From: Desulfovibrio sp.
Lineage (GTDB): Bacteria > Desulfobacterota > Desulfovibrionia > Desulfovibrionales > Desulfovibrionaceae
Length of the DNA: 64,000 nt
Assembly: GCA_016208105.1 (NCBI GenBank)
Contig: JACQYS010000008.1
Span: forward strand, 186,001-250,000
Reading direction: 5' to 3'
Position numbers and translations under genes: made by a program. Position 1 is the stretch's first letter; each line of letters starts with the position of its first letter. The notes beneath the pieces are model-generated. The model did not search any database. It saw only the letters and a list, made by a program, of their open reading frames with translations, and had not been told where the DNA came from. Below are positions 43,836-53,065 of this stretch, in pieces.

Positions 43836-44680
43836 ATACTGGCGACGCTTCTTCACCCAAAAGCCGCGGACAGATAAGCATCCGCAACGTCTCCAAGGTG
43901 TACGATCCCGACGGCGCGAAAGTACTGGCCGTGGATGACTGCTCCATGGAAATCGAGGCCGGAGAGTTCTGCGTGGTCGTGGGGCCTTCCGGATGCGGCA
44001 AGACAACCCTGTTAAACGCCATTGCCGGATTCCATGGCATTACCTCGGGCGAGATACTCCTCGACGGACAGGTGCTTTGCAACGCGGGCAAAAAGGCCGC
44101 GCCTGGCTCCGACCGCATAGTGGTTTTCCAGAACGGAGCCCTGTTCCCCTGGTACACTGTGCTCGAAAACGTGACCTTCGGCCCGGTGGTTCAGGGTGGA
44201 GTCTCTGACCGGGACGCAAAGGACAAGGCCAGGGAAATGCTTGGCCAGATGGGCCTCCAGGGCATCGAGAACAACTACCCCAGCGAAATATCCTCCGGCA
44301 TGCGCCGGCGGGTGGAAATCGCCAGGGCCATGATGAACGACCCGAGCGTCATGCTCCTGGACGAACCCTTCCGGGCCATGGACGCCCTGACCAAGACGGT
44401 GGTCCACCAGTTCCTGCTCGACGTCTACGACAAGAGCAAGAAGACCATCTTCTTCATCACCCACGACCTCGAGGAGGCCATCTTCCTGGGCTCCAAGGTC
44501 TACATCATGACCACCAGGCCAGCGCAGATAAAAACCATCCTGGACGTGGACATCCCCAGGCCCCGCGACTTCCGTGCCCTCTCCTCCTCCACCTACATCA
44601 GGCTGAAGAAGGAATGCATCGAGGCAGTGCACGAAGAGGCCCTGAAGGCCTTCACCGCCGGCGAGCGGGAAATGGCCTAG
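43832..44680 (+). CDS. ABC transporter ATPase 1 (SsuB/TauB type, altered signature)
   Basis: The 282-residue ATPase has Walker A GPSGCGKT (51-58), a Q-loop in VVFQNGALFPW, Walker B VMLLDEPF (173-180) and the switch His in FITHDLEEA. The signature motif reads ISSGM at 153-157 instead of LSGGM/Q: the first glycine of the pair is replaced by Ser. This may weaken one catalytic site. The partner ATPase, encoded two genes later, has the canonical motif, so the two may form an asymmetric heterodimer. Start overlaps the permease 1 stop. Confidence 0.88.
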   Translation: MNTGDASSPKSRGQISIRNVSKVYDPDGAKVLAVDDCSMEIEAGEFCVVVGPSGCGKTTLLNAIAGFHGITSGEILLDGQVLCNAGKKAAPGSDRIVVFQNGALFPWYTVLENVTFGPVVQGGVSDRDAKDKAREMLGQMGLQGIENNYPSEISSGMRRRVEIARAMMNDPSVMLLDEPFRAMDALTKTVVHQFLLDVYDKSKKTIFFITHDLEEAIFLGSKVYIMTTRPAQIKTILDVDIPRPRDFRALSSSTYIRLKKECIEAVHEEALKAFTAGEREMA

Positions 44681-44710
44681 AAACGGGCCCAACATACCGG
44701 AGATTTCGCC

Positions 44711-45517
44711 ATGGCAACAGCAGGCAGCCAACAGTTCAATTGGGTCAAGCTCAAGAAGAAGATATTCAGCAGGTCAGCATACCGCGGTATCTTGTCCATC
44801 ATCATATTCACGGTGTTGTGGGAGATATGCTCGCGCCTGAATGCGCCCATCATCGGCAACGTCCCACCTCCATCGGCCGTCCTGGCCGCCCTGGGCAAGC
44901 AGCTCGTCAGCGTGGAGTACTGGTTGTCCTGGCGCGACAGCTTCGTACGCATTCTGTCCGGCTTTGCCATAGCCCAGGTTCTGGGTATTCCGATGGGCCT
45001 GCTGCTTGGCGTAAACCGTACCGCCAGGGAGCTCATCTATCCCCTGTTCGAGATCATGCGGCCCATCCCGCCCCTGGCCTGGGTGCCGGTGGCGGTGATC
45101 TTCTGGCCGACCACCGAACTCTCCATGATGTTCGTCACCTTCCTCGGTGCCTTCTTCACCATGGTCCTAAACATCGTGGGCGGAGCCCGCAGCATAGACT
45201 CCCGCTACGTCCGGGCGGCCCACTCCCTGGGCTCCACGCGTTCGGACATCTTCTGGCGGGTAATGCTTCCGGCCACCCTGCCCAGCATCGTGGTGGGCAT
45301 GACCGTGGGAATGGGCATCACCTGGGCCGTGGTTGTAGCCGCGGAAATGATCGCCAGCCGTTCGGGCCTGGGGTTTCTGACCTGGAGAGCATACGTGGCG
45401 GGTGAATACCCATTGATCGTTATCGGCATGATGAGCATCGGCATCGCAGGCTACATTTCCTCGGCCCTTATCCGCCTCATCGGCAGCCGCCTGACCCCGT
45501 GGTTGCGGGTCTACTAA
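44711..45517 (+). CDS. ABC transporter permease 2 (SsuC/TauC type)
   Basis: The 268-residue permease belongs to the same family as permease 1 but is diverged from it. It has about six spans; FEIMRPIPPLAWVPVAVIFW corresponds to the permease 1 stretch, and AAHSLGSTRSDIFWRVMLPA is the ATPase-contact loop. It follows ATPase 1 after 30 bases and precedes ATPase 2 by 12. Either it pairs with permease 1 in a heterodimeric channel, or each permease/ATPase pair forms a separate importer sharing one binding protein. The first is favoured by the single binding-protein gene and the altered ATPase. Confidence 0.87.
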   Translation: MATAGSQQFNWVKLKKKIFSRSAYRGILSIIIFTVLWEICSRLNAPIIGNVPPPSAVLAALGKQLVSVEYWLSWRDSFVRILSGFAIAQVLGIPMGLLLGVNRTARELIYPLFEIMRPIPPLAWVPVAVIFWPTTELSMMFVTFLGAFFTMVLNIVGGARSIDSRYVRAAHSLGSTRSDIFWRVMLPATLPSIVVGMTVGMGITWAVVVAAEMIASRSGLGFLTWRAYVAGEYPLIVIGMMSIGIAGYISSALIRLIGSRLTPWLRVY

Positions 45518-45529
45518 GGAGCACTTCTC

Positions 45530-46444
45530 ATGAGCCAGACCCAACTGACCGCCGGCATGGGCGCCGGAGAAATGGTGGTGACGAACGTTTCCAAGGGCTT
45601 CGGCCTTGGCCCCTTGCACCAGCAGGTGCTGTGCAACTGCTCCTTCACCCTGGAGAAAGGCAAGCTGACCGTGCTCATCGGGCCCTCGGGCTGCGGGAAA
45701 AGCACCCTGGTCAACGTGCTGGCCGGGTATGAAGCTCCGGACACCGGCACTGTCTGCCTGGATGGCAAAAGTGTTTCCGAACCGGGCCCGGACCGTCTGG
45801 TGGTGTTTCAGGAAACCGCGCTGTTCCCCTGGATGACCACCTATGAAAACGTGAGCTACGGCCCGCGCGTGCAACGCAAGCTCCCGGAAGAGGTGTTCGC
45901 CAAGGAGACCATGAAGCTCCTGGAACTCGTTGGTCTCCAGGACTTCAAGGACAAATACCCATCTCAGCTCTCCGGCGGCATGCAGCGCAGGGCCGAACTG
46001 GTCCGAGCCATGATCAACCAGCCCAAGGTGATGCTCATGGACGAGCCCTTCCGGGGCCTGGACGCCATGACCCGTGCACTCATGCAGGAGTACTACGTCC
46101 GCCTGTTCGAGGAGCACCGGGGAACCAACCTCTTTGTCACCTCCGAGCTTGAGGAGGCCATCTTCCTGGCCGACAGGCTGCTCATTCTCACTAACAGGCC
46201 AGCCAGCGTGAAGAAAGAGATCGAAGTGTGCCTGCCAAGGCCACGCGAATTCAGCATGCTTACCTCCAAAGCCTACCAGGATTGCAAGATGGAGGCCCTG
46301 GAGCTTCTCCACGAAGAGGCCATGAAGTCCTTCGCCTCGGGTGCCGTCAACGCCGCGGACTTCCTGGAAGCCTGCTCCCAGATGGGCCAGGACCAGGCCG
46401 TGCCTTCATGCAAGGCGGACGAAAGCGGTTCCCCAAGGCACTAG
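45530..46444 (+). CDS. ABC transporter ATPase 2 (SsuB/TauB type)
   Basis: The 304-residue ATPase has Walker A GPSGCGKST at about residue 50, a Q-loop in VVFQETALFPW, a canonical signature LSGGMQRRAELVRA, and Walker B VMLMDEPFRGLD. The position equivalent to the switch His reads VTSELEEA rather than VTHDLEEA, so the H-loop histidine is missing. With ATPase 1 (good H-loop, altered signature) this gives complementary defects, as in known heterodimeric ABC ATPases with one consensus site. A tail of about 45 extra residues with two cysteines follows the normal end. GGAGC lies before the ATG. Confidence 0.88.
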   Translation: MSQTQLTAGMGAGEMVVTNVSKGFGLGPLHQQVLCNCSFTLEKGKLTVLIGPSGCGKSTLVNVLAGYEAPDTGTVCLDGKSVSEPGPDRLVVFQETALFPWMTTYENVSYGPRVQRKLPEEVFAKETMKLLELVGLQDFKDKYPSQLSGGMQRRAELVRAMINQPKVMLMDEPFRGLDAMTRALMQEYYVRLFEEHRGTNLFVTSELEEAIFLADRLLILTNRPASVKKEIEVCLPRPREFSMLTSKAYQDCKMEALELLHEEAMKSFASGAVNAADFLEACSQMGQDQAVPSCKADESGSPRH

Positions 46445-46534
46445 ACATTTGTGCCGAGGGCCTCACGGCCTGTGTCGCGGCGTTTCCGGCCAATCACGGC
46501 CCAAAGATTCGAGGAGTTGCCCCTGGAGGCACGC

Positions 46535-47287
46535 ATGGCCAAGCGAATCATCACGGAAGCGGACATCCTGAAGGCGCACGCCGACGGAGCCAAGGAACTG
46601 CCCGCTTCGTCCGGGGAATGCATCGTCACTGAACAGGCGAGGGACAGGGCGCTCGAGCTGGGCATAGCCCTGACCGGCGATTGCGCGTCCGACGGCTGCT
46701 GCCCCATAAGTCCCGCGAGTCAGGGAGGCGGCCCTGGCATTTCAGGCCCTGCGGTCCGGTCCGGTTCGGGAACGGACGCTTCGCGCGGATCCACGGACAC
46801 CGACCGTCTGGTAAGCCAGGTCGTGGCCGTCATGCGCGACAAGCTTCCTTCCGGCGCTGATGACGCCATGGTGGAACGCCTGGTGCGCGAAGCCGTGGCC
46901 TCCAAACTTGCTCCGGCCTCTCAAGGTGCCGCCTCAGCCGAGCCCATGGCCGACGAGACCGGCGTCCGTTTCATAGACTCCGCAAAGCTCTTAGCCCAAA
47001 GCGGCCAGGTCCCCCTGCCGGGAAAAGCCGTGCTGGCCGAAGCTCTGGGCCGGGCAGGGGAAACCAAGCTCGCTGCCGGGTATCTCTGTTGGGAACGGGC
47101 CTCCTTCAACCGGGTGGTGGACGCCCCCGAGGTGGGGGTGGTCATCGCCGGGGAGCTCCATCTCACCGTGGGCGGCCAGACCATGATCGGCAAACCGGGC
47201 GACATGATCTACCTGCCCAAGGGCGCCAAGGTCATCTACAGCACTCCTTCCAAGGTCACGTTGGCCTGCGTCAACGGACCGGCCTAG
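46535..47287 (+). CDS. EutQ-like cupin protein of the microcompartment
   Basis: The 250-residue protein has a C-terminal cupin (about residues 160-250, with [19 protein letters not shown] and [16 protein letters not shown]) and an N-terminus, [18 protein letters not shown], resembling EutQ. EutQ proteins in ethanolamine compartments are cupins with reported acetate kinase activity, which would suit this locus, since no separate acetate kinase gene is present in the window. A Gly/Ser-rich linker (about 70-95) separates the parts. The ATG at 46535 has GGAGG 5 bases upstream. It opens the BMC part of the operon, 90 bases after the importer genes. Confidence 0.8.
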   Translation: MAKRIITEADILKAHADGAKELPASSGECIVTEQARDRALELGIALTGDCASDGCCPISPASQGGGPGISGPAVRSGSGTDASRGSTDTDRLVSQVVAVMRDKLPSGADDAMVERLVREAVASKLAPASQGAASAEPMADETGVRFIDSAKLLAQSGQVPLPGKAVLAEALGRAGETKLAAGYLCWERASFNRVVDAPEVGVVIAGELHLTVGGQTMIGKPGDMIYLPKGAKVIYSTPSKVTLACVNGPA

Positions 47288-47297
47288 GCAGCGCCCC

Positions 47298-48299
47298 ATG
47301 GACATACTTGACCGCTGCGTGCGTGCCTGCCGGGAAAAGCCCGGTGTCGTGGTCTTCCCGGACAGCCTGGACCAACGCGTTCTGGCCGCTGCCGCCCAAC
47401 TGAAGGATGAAGGCCTGGCCGAACCAGTGCTCATGAGTTCCCCTTTCGCGGTCCGAGAAAAGTTGCGTGGAGCAAATATTAGCCCCGCCGGGCTGAGCGT
47501 GGTGGACCATTCAAGCCCGACCCTTCTCAAGAAAAACGCCGAGACTTTCTTCGCCATCCGCCAGGAAAAAGGAAAGCCCGTAACTGAAGAGGATGCCGAG
47601 AGGGCCATGCACTGTCCCCTGGCCGCATCCGCCATGATGGTCAGGCGTGGCGAGGTGGAAGTCGGGGTGGGGGGGAATCTGTCCTCCACCGCGGACATGC
47701 TGAAGGCTGGCCTGGCCATCTTGCCTAGGAAGGCGGGCATCAAGACCGTTTCCAGTTTTTTCCTCATGGTCTCGCCTGATGGCCAGCGCCAGTTCGTGTT
47801 CGCCGACTGCGCGGTGGTTCCCGAGCCCACGTCAGAGATTCTGGCGGACATCGCCATCGCCTCGGCGGGCATGGCCCACACGCTCCTGGGCGAGGACCCC
47901 AGAGTGGCCCTTCTCTCGTTCTCCACCAAGGGCAGCGCGGAACATCCCAGGGCGGCCATGGTCCGGGACGCCGTGGACCTGGTGAAGAAGCGCGCCCCGG
48001 ACATCTCCGTGGACGGAGAGCTGCAGTTCGACGCAGCCTCCCTGCCCGAGGTGGCGGCCCTGAAGGCCCCGGGCAGCGTTCTGGAAGGCCGGGCTAATGT
48101 CTTCGTCTTCCCGTCTCTCGAGGCCGGGAACATCGGCTACAAGATGGTGGAACGCCTGGCGGGGTATACAGCCCTTGGGCCATTCCTCCAGGGATTCGAG
48201 GGTGGCTGGCACGACCTCTCCAGAGGGTGCAGCGCCAAGGACATTTTCAAGGTCGCCGTTATTGGGCTGTGCCTACGGCGTGGCCAACTGCCCCATTAG
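47298..48299 (+). CDS. Phosphotransacetylase (EutD-like)
   Basis: The 333-residue phosphate acetyltransferase of the short EutD/Pta type converts acetyl-CoA to acetyl phosphate and frees CoA. Family stretches include [15 protein letters not shown] at the start, [39 protein letters not shown] and the phosphate/CoA-site segment [32 protein letters not shown] lies near the C-terminus. It is inside the BMC operon, 10 bases after the eutQ-like gene. Recycling CoA inside the shell next to the acylating aldehyde dehydrogenase is the expected role. Confidence 0.9.
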   Translation: MDILDRCVRACREKPGVVVFPDSLDQRVLAAAAQLKDEGLAEPVLMSSPFAVREKLRGANISPAGLSVVDHSSPTLLKKNAETFFAIRQEKGKPVTEEDAERAMHCPLAASAMMVRRGEVEVGVGGNLSSTADMLKAGLAILPRKAGIKTVSSFFLMVSPDGQRQFVFADCAVVPEPTSEILADIAIASAGMAHTLLGEDPRVALLSFSTKGSAEHPRAAMVRDAVDLVKKRAPDISVDGELQFDAASLPEVAALKAPGSVLEGRANVFVFPSLEAGNIGYKMVERLAGYTALGPFLQGFEGGWHDLSRGCSAKDIFKVAVIGLCLRRGQLPH

Positions 48300-48340
48300 G
48301 GGATTGGCCGGGTTAACCGCCAACACGAAGGAGGCTTTGC

Positions 48341-48625
48341 ATGGATTCCATGGACGCATTGGGCATGATCGAAACCCGGGGGCTGACCGCCCTCATCGAA
48401 GCGGCAGACGCCATGGTCAAGGCCGCGCGCGTGCAGTTGGTGGGCTACCAGCAGATCGGCGGCGGACTGGTCACGGCCCTGGTGCGCGGTGACGTGGCCG
48501 CCTGCAAGGCAGCCACCGACGCCGGAGCCGCAGCGGCCAAGCGCGTGGGCGAAGTCATCGCCGTACACGTCATCCCCCGCCCCCACGGCGACCTGGAAGA
48601 CGTGTTCCCCCTCAAGAGGAAATAA
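48341..48625 (+). CDS. BMC-H shell protein 1
   Basis: This 94-residue single-domain BMC (Pfam BMC) protein of the PduA/PduJ/EutM group forms hexagonal shell tiles. It begins [22 protein letters not shown] and has the pore-loop region [20 protein letters not shown] (stretches quoted are partial). AAGGAGG precedes the ATG. It is about 89 percent identical to shell protein 3 at 51004: ten differences over 91 aligned positions. The pore loop is the typical small GGG type, compatible with a small polar substrate. Confidence 0.95.
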   Translation: MDSMDALGMIETRGLTALIEAADAMVKAARVQLVGYQQIGGGLVTALVRGDVAACKAATDAGAAAAKRVGEVIAVHVIPRPHGDLEDVFPLKRK

Positions 48626-48652
48626 CCGGAATACCCGAGGGAGCCACGCGGC

Positions 48653-50011
48653 ATGTCAGCACAGAGCGGCGTCTTGGACGCAGCGGCATTGATCCAGGCT
48701 GTCCGCCAGTCAGGAGTGGTCGGCGAGGGCGGTGCCGGGTTCCCGGCGCACGTCAAGTACGGCGCGCAGGTTGGAATCGTCATCGCCAATGGCTGCGAAT
48801 GCGAACCGCTCCTGTACACCGACCAGCACCTCATGCGCCTTCACGCCAAGGACATCGTCCGGGCCCTCTCGGCAGTGATGAAGGCGGTGGGGGCTGGCCG
48901 CGGGGTGGTGGCCATCAAAGCCAAGTACCAGAACGTGGCGAAGGTCCTCGAAGAGCCATGCGCCACGGCTGGAGTGGAGTTGGCCCGGTTGGACAACTTC
49001 TACCCGGCCGGGGACGAACATATCCTGGTGCATGAAATCACGGGCCGAACCATTCCGCCACTGGGCCTTCCCAAGGAAGTGGACGCTCTCGTGGCCAATG
49101 TGGGAACGCTCGTAAGCGTGGCCAGGGCCATGGAAGGCGTACCCGTCACCAGGAAGGTGCTCACCGTGACCGGCGATGTGGCCAGGCCCGGAATACTCGA
49201 TGCGCCAATCGGCATGAGCCTGACCGAATGCCTCGACCTCTGCAGCGGAGCCTCCATAGCCGATCCCGTCTTTTTGCTGGGCGGCCCCATGATGGGCCGC
49301 TTCATCGAAGACGCGCAGGCCCTGTCCCGGGCCGTGGTCACCAAGACCACGGGCGGGCTCATCGTGCTGCCCCGGGGGCACTACCTGCACGAGGCGGCCA
49401 CGCTCTCGCCAGAAGTCATGCGCAAGCGCGCTTCAACCGCCTGCATCCAGTGCAGGTACTGCACGGACATGTGTCCCAGGTATCTGGTGGGGCACGCCTT
49501 TGAGACCCACAAGGTCATGAAGGCCTTTGGAGCCGGAGTGGATGCAGCCCAAGGGGCGCAGCAGGCAATGCTCTGCTGCGAATGCGGTGTGTGCGAGCTG
49601 TTCAGCTGCCCCATGCGGCTCTCCCCCAGGCGCATCAACTCCCTGTTCAAGGCGAGCTTCAGGGAACGCGGCCTGCGTTACGAAGGTCCGCGTGAAGTCC
49701 GCCCCCAGCAGGCGGCCCTGCGCCCGTACAGAAAAATCCCAACGCCTCGCCTGGCCATAAAGACCGGCCTGGCCGGATACCTGGACATCCATCCAGAGTT
49801 CATGGGCGAGTGCGCACCCAGTACAGTCCGCATTCCCCTGAGCCAGCATATCGGAGCCCCGGCCGAGGCCGTGGTCAAACCTGGAGACGCGGTGGCACCG
49901 GGAGACGTGATCGGTGAAATCCCGGAAGGCGCTCTGGGCGCTCGCGTCCATGCCTCCATCCGGGGAGTGGTTACGGAAGCCGGCGACTCGGTCGTCATAG
50001 AAGGAGCCTAA
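48653..50011 (+). CDS. pduS: Microcompartment electron-transfer protein PduS-like
   Basis: The 452-residue RnfC-like flavin/iron-sulfur protein of the PduS type starts with VGEGGAGFPAHVKY, the FMN/NADH-binding region, and has an SLBB-like middle part (VLTVTGDVARPGILDAPIG). Two ferredoxin motifs, CIQCRYCTDMCP from Cys264 and CCECGVCELFSCP around 308-320, follow, then a biotinyl-like C-terminal domain (VVKPGDAVAPGDVIGEIP). PduS oxidises or reduces cofactors inside the shell and is proposed to pass electrons to the iron-sulfur cluster in PduT. The PduT-like gene follows 4 bases later. Confidence 0.92.
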   Translation: MSAQSGVLDAAALIQAVRQSGVVGEGGAGFPAHVKYGAQVGIVIANGCECEPLLYTDQHLMRLHAKDIVRALSAVMKAVGAGRGVVAIKAKYQNVAKVLEEPCATAGVELARLDNFYPAGDEHILVHEITGRTIPPLGLPKEVDALVANVGTLVSVARAMEGVPVTRKVLTVTGDVARPGILDAPIGMSLTECLDLCSGASIADPVFLLGGPMMGRFIEDAQALSRAVVTKTTGGLIVLPRGHYLHEAATLSPEVMRKRASTACIQCRYCTDMCPRYLVGHAFETHKVMKAFGAGVDAAQGAQQAMLCCECGVCELFSCPMRLSPRRINSLFKASFRERGLRYEGPREVRPQQAALRPYRKIPTPRLAIKTGLAGYLDIHPEFMGECAPSTVRIPLSQHIGAPAEAVVKPGDAVAPGDVIGEIPEGALGARVHASIRGVVTEAGDSVVIEGA

Positions 50012-50015
50012 CGTG

Positions 50016-50570
50016 ATGACCAGACTCCAGGCCGTGGGCATGATCGAGTTCAACAGCATCGCTGCTGGGATCGAAGCGGCGGACGCCATGCTGAAGGCTG
50101 CCAGCGTCTCGCCGCTGATCATGAAGACCATCTGCCCGGGCAAGTTCGTGGCCGCCGTGCACTCGGACGTGGCCTCGGCCAAAGCAGCAGTGGGCGCCGG
50201 TCTCGCCTGCGGAGCCGATACGGTTGTGGATCATTTCCTTATTCCCAACATCAGCCAAAGCGTCATCTCGGCCCTTTCCTGCGCAGTGGAACATGTGCGC
50301 GGATCCGCCGTGGGCGTGATCGAAACATTTTCGGCAGCCTCGTCCATCGTGGCCGCCGACGTTGCCGTTAAAACAGCGGAGGTGGATCTCATCGAGGTGC
50401 GCCTGGCCATGGGGCTTGGCGGCAAGGCCATCTGCCTGATGGCGGGTGACGTGGCGGCCGTGCAGGCCTCGGTGTCGGCCGGGGCGGCGGCGGTGGCCGA
50501 GTCCGGACTCTTGGTGCGCAAGGTGGTGATCCCTGGCATGACGCCTGAACTTTTGCCCTACATCATGTGA
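50016..50570 (+). CDS. pduT: BMC-T shell protein, PduT-like
   Basis: The 184-residue tandem BMC-domain protein forms pseudohexameric trimers. The first domain begins LQAVGMIEFNSIAAGIEAAD, the second AVGVIETFSAASSIVAAD. The Cys in KTICPGKFV (residue 40) is at the position that in PduT binds a [4Fe-4S] cluster at the trimer pore, so this tile can pass electrons through the shell. The ATG at 50016 is preceded by AAGGAG; a GTG one codon earlier is possible. It directly follows the PduS gene, its expected partner. Confidence 0.9.
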   Translation: MTRLQAVGMIEFNSIAAGIEAADAMLKAASVSPLIMKTICPGKFVAAVHSDVASAKAAVGAGLACGADTVVDHFLIPNISQSVISALSCAVEHVRGSAVGVIETFSAASSIVAADVAVKTAEVDLIEVRLAMGLGGKAICLMAGDVAAVQASVSAGAAAVAESGLLVRKVVIPGMTPELLPYIM

Positions 50571-50580
50571 GGAGGGGCTC

Positions 50581-50940
50581 GTGGCTTTAGACCAAACAAA
50601 ACCATCCCAAGGCGACGCGCTGGGCTTCGTGGAAGTATTCGGCCTGACAGCTGCCATCGAAGCTGCGGACGCCATGGGCAAGGCCGCCCGCGTACGAGTG
50701 AAAAGCGTGTGCAACGCGGACGCCGGGATATTGAGCGTTGTCTGCGAGGGAGATCTCGCGGCCTGCAAGGCGGCGGTGGATGCGGGCAAGGCCGCTGCCG
50801 AACGCCTGGGGGGGCTTCTTTCAAGCAACCTGATCGCACGGCCCTACTCCGACACGGACGTTCTGGTCTCGGAGCACGTGGGCTCCATGTTCAAACCTAA
50901 GAAGGCCGCTCCTCCCAAACAGGCCAAGGCGAAGAAATAA
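50581..50940 (+). CDS. BMC-H shell protein 2
   Basis: The 119-residue single BMC-domain shell protein begins at a GTG with GAGGAGG upstream. Core stretches are ALGFVEVFGLTAAIEAADAM and SVVCEGDLAACKAAVDAG. It is clearly diverged from the other two BMC-H tiles and has a 30-residue C-terminal tail ending in a Lys/Pro-rich KKAAPPKQAKAKK. Such tails can bind cargo or DNA or face the cytosol. The pore loop lacks the GGG of the other two tiles. Confidence 0.92.
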   Translation: MALDQTKPSQGDALGFVEVFGLTAAIEAADAMGKAARVRVKSVCNADAGILSVVCEGDLAACKAAVDAGKAAAERLGGLLSSNLIARPYSDTDVLVSEHVGSMFKPKKAAPPKQAKAKK

Positions 50941-51003
50941 TACGTCCGGACCGTGAAGGCTCTCCGGGACTCTCATAACCGAAAAGACGCAAGGAGAAGG
51001 ACC

Positions 51004-51279
51004 ATGGATGCTCTGGGCATGATCGAAACCAAGGGACTCACAGCGCTTATCGAGGCGGCCGACGCCATGACCAAGGCAGCGCGAGTGCAGCTGGTGGGCT
51101 ACGAGAGGATCGGCGGCGGGCTGGTCACCGCCCTGGTGCGCGGCGACGTGGCCGCCTGCAAGGCCGCCACCGATGCCGGTGCCGCAGCGGCCCAGCGGGT
51201 GGGCGAAGTGGTCGCGGTACACGTGATCCCCCGCCCCCACGGAGACCTGGAAGGCATCTTCCCCTTAACAAAGAAATAG
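51004..51279 (+). CDS. BMC-H shell protein 3
   Basis: The 91-residue BMC-H tile is nearly a copy of shell protein 1 (about 89 percent identical) with the same pore region ([18 protein letters not shown]). The differences cluster at surface positions and the C-terminal tail. AAGGAGAAGG lies before the ATG at 51004. The pair probably arose by recent duplication and may mix in the same facets or vary shell curvature, as proposed for PduA/PduJ. Confidence 0.95.
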   Translation: MDALGMIETKGLTALIEAADAMTKAARVQLVGYERIGGGLVTALVRGDVAACKAATDAGAAAAQRVGEVVAVHVIPRPHGDLEGIFPLTKK

Positions 51280-51339
51280 CTGGCACACCTGTCGGACGAT
51301 CTTCTCGTCCGGCTGCGCCGGAAACGGTGGGAGGGGAAC

Positions 51340-51624
51340 ATGGAACTTGGCAAAGTTGTCGGACAGGTGGTGTCCACGGTGCGCGATCCGGGATTGCCGA
51401 ACCTGAAGTTTCTGCTGGTGGACATAGTGGACGCCCAGGGCAACGTCACCTGCCCCGGGCAGGTGGCTGCGGACATCCTGGGAGCTGGCGAAGGAGAAAT
51501 GGTGCTCATGGTCCGGGGAAGCTCCGCCAGGCTGGTCTTGCAGGCCAACACCCCGCTGGACTTAAGCGTCATCGGCATCGTGGATCAGATTACCTCCAGG
51601 GAACAGACGTTCTACAACAAGTAA
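51340..51624 (+). CDS. BMC-P vertex protein (EutN/CcmL family)
   Basis: The 94-residue pentamer-forming protein caps the vertices of the icosahedral shell. The start MELGKVVGQVVSTVRDPGLP is the family signature, followed by KFLLVDIVDAQG and [20 protein letters not shown] precedes the ATG. It is the only vertex protein in the operon, so together with three BMC-H and one BMC-T the gene set suffices for a complete shell. Confidence 0.95.
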   Translation: MELGKVVGQVVSTVRDPGLPNLKFLLVDIVDAQGNVTCPGQVAADILGAGEGEMVLMVRGSSARLVLQANTPLDLSVIGIVDQITSREQTFYNK

Positions 51625-51646
51625 GTTAAGCTAAGGGGCTTCGCCC

Positions 51647-53062
51647 ATGCGCAATGAAGATATCGAACGGATTGTCGACGAAGTGATCAAGCAGCTCGGC
51701 CGCAGTGTGGCCGCAGCCCCGGCCGCACCAGCCCAGGGAGACTGGGGGGTGTTCGAGCGGCTCGAGGACGCTGTGTGCTGCGCCGACGAGGCCCGAAAGC
51801 ACCTGGAGACCATCGCCACCAGGGAAAAGGTGGTCAGGGCCATCCGGCGCGCCGCCAGAGCCAACGCGAGGCGTCTGGCCGAAATGGCCGTGGACGAGAC
51901 CGGCATGGGCAGGATCGAGGACAAGGTGAAAAAGAACCTCCTCGTGGCGCACCGCACCCCAGGCCCGGAGATACTCGCCCCGACCGCCATGACCGGCGAC
52001 GCGGGCCTCACACTGGTGGAAAACGCCCCCTGGGGAGTGATCGCCTCGGTGACCCCGTCCACCAACCCCGCGGCCACGGTCATAAACAATTCCATCAGCA
52101 TGCTCGCCGGCGGCAACGCAGTGGTTTTCGCGCCCCATCCCGGGGCCAAGCGCACCACCCAGGAAGCCATCCGCATCCTGAACAAGGCCGTGCACGAGGC
52201 CACGGGCATTAACAACCTGATGGTCTGCGTCAAGGAACCCACCATCGACGTGGCCAAACAGCTCTTCACCTACCCCGGAATAGACCTCCTGGTGGTTACA
52301 GGCGGCGAGGCGGTGGTGGAAGCGGCGCGAAAGACCACCAACAAGCGCCTCATAGCCGCAGGCGCGGGCAACCCTCCGGTGGTGGTTGACGAAACCGCGG
52401 ACCTGGCCCGCGCGGCCCAGGGCATCTATGACGGGGCCTCTTTCGACAACAACATCATCTGCGCGGACGAGAAGGAAATCATCGCCGTGGACTCCGTGGC
52501 CGACGCCCTGAAACAGGAGCTCAAGGCCGTGGGTGCGGTGGAGATAACCAAAGATCAGACCGAGGCCGTGGCCAGGGCCGTGCTGCTCGACTACCCGGGT
52601 CCCAATGCCCGTCCCAACCCCAAATGGGTCGGCCGGGACGCAGCTGAGCTGGCAAAGGCCGGAGGATTCTCCGTGCCGGAATCCTGCCGCTTGCTCTTCG
52701 TGGACGTGGGCCGCGACGTTGACCACGTGTTCGCCCGCCTCGAACAGATGATGCCCCTTCTGCCCCTGCTTCGGGCGCGCGACATCAAGGAAGCCATCGA
52801 CTGGGCCATGCTCTTGGAGCGCGACCTGCGCCACACGGCGGGCCTGTATTCCCGCAACATCGAGAACATGGACGCCATGGCCAGACGCATGAACACGAGC
52901 CTTTTCGTAAAGAACGGTCCCCACGTGGCGGGGCTGGGCGCTGGCGGCGAGGGGTGGACGTCCATGACCATCTCCACTCCCACCGGCGAGGGCGTGACCA
53001 ACGCCCGGACCTTCGTGCGGCTTCGCCGCTGCACCCTGGTGGGCAGCTTCAGGATCGTGTGA
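51647..53062 (+). CDS. CoA-acylating aldehyde dehydrogenase with encapsulation peptide
   Basis: This 471-residue enzyme of the PduP/EutE type oxidises acetaldehyde to acetyl-CoA with NAD+. The catalytic cysteine is Cys272 in FDNNIICADEKEI, and TPSTNPAATVINNSISML and GAGNPPVVVDETADL are family stretches. The N-terminus, EDIERIVDEVIKQLG, is a short amphipathic helix followed by an Ala/Pro linker (SVAAAPAAPAQG), the classic encapsulation peptide that targets cargo into BMC shells. It follows the vertex gene after 22 bases. The probable substrate is the acetaldehyde released by IslA. Confidence 0.95.
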   Translation: MRNEDIERIVDEVIKQLGRSVAAAPAAPAQGDWGVFERLEDAVCCADEARKHLETIATREKVVRAIRRAARANARRLAEMAVDETGMGRIEDKVKKNLLVAHRTPGPEILAPTAMTGDAGLTLVENAPWGVIASVTPSTNPAATVINNSISMLAGGNAVVFAPHPGAKRTTQEAIRILNKAVHEATGINNLMVCVKEPTIDVAKQLFTYPGIDLLVVTGGEAVVEAARKTTNKRLIAAGAGNPPVVVDETADLARAAQGIYDGASFDNNIICADEKEIIAVDSVADALKQELKAVGAVEITKDQTEAVARAVLLDYPGPNARPNPKWVGRDAAELAKAGGFSVPESCRLLFVDVGRDVDHVFARLEQMMPLLPLLRARDIKEAIDWAMLLERDLRHTAGLYSRNIENMDAMARRMNTSLFVKNGPHVAGLGAGGEGWTSMTISTPTGEGVTNARTFVRLRRCTLVGSFRIV

Positions 53063-53065
53063 ACC

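Noticed and set aside
48653-50011. RnfC of an Rnf complex
   Set aside because: No other rnf genes are near; it sits among shell genes directly before a PduT-like tile, so PduS is the better call.
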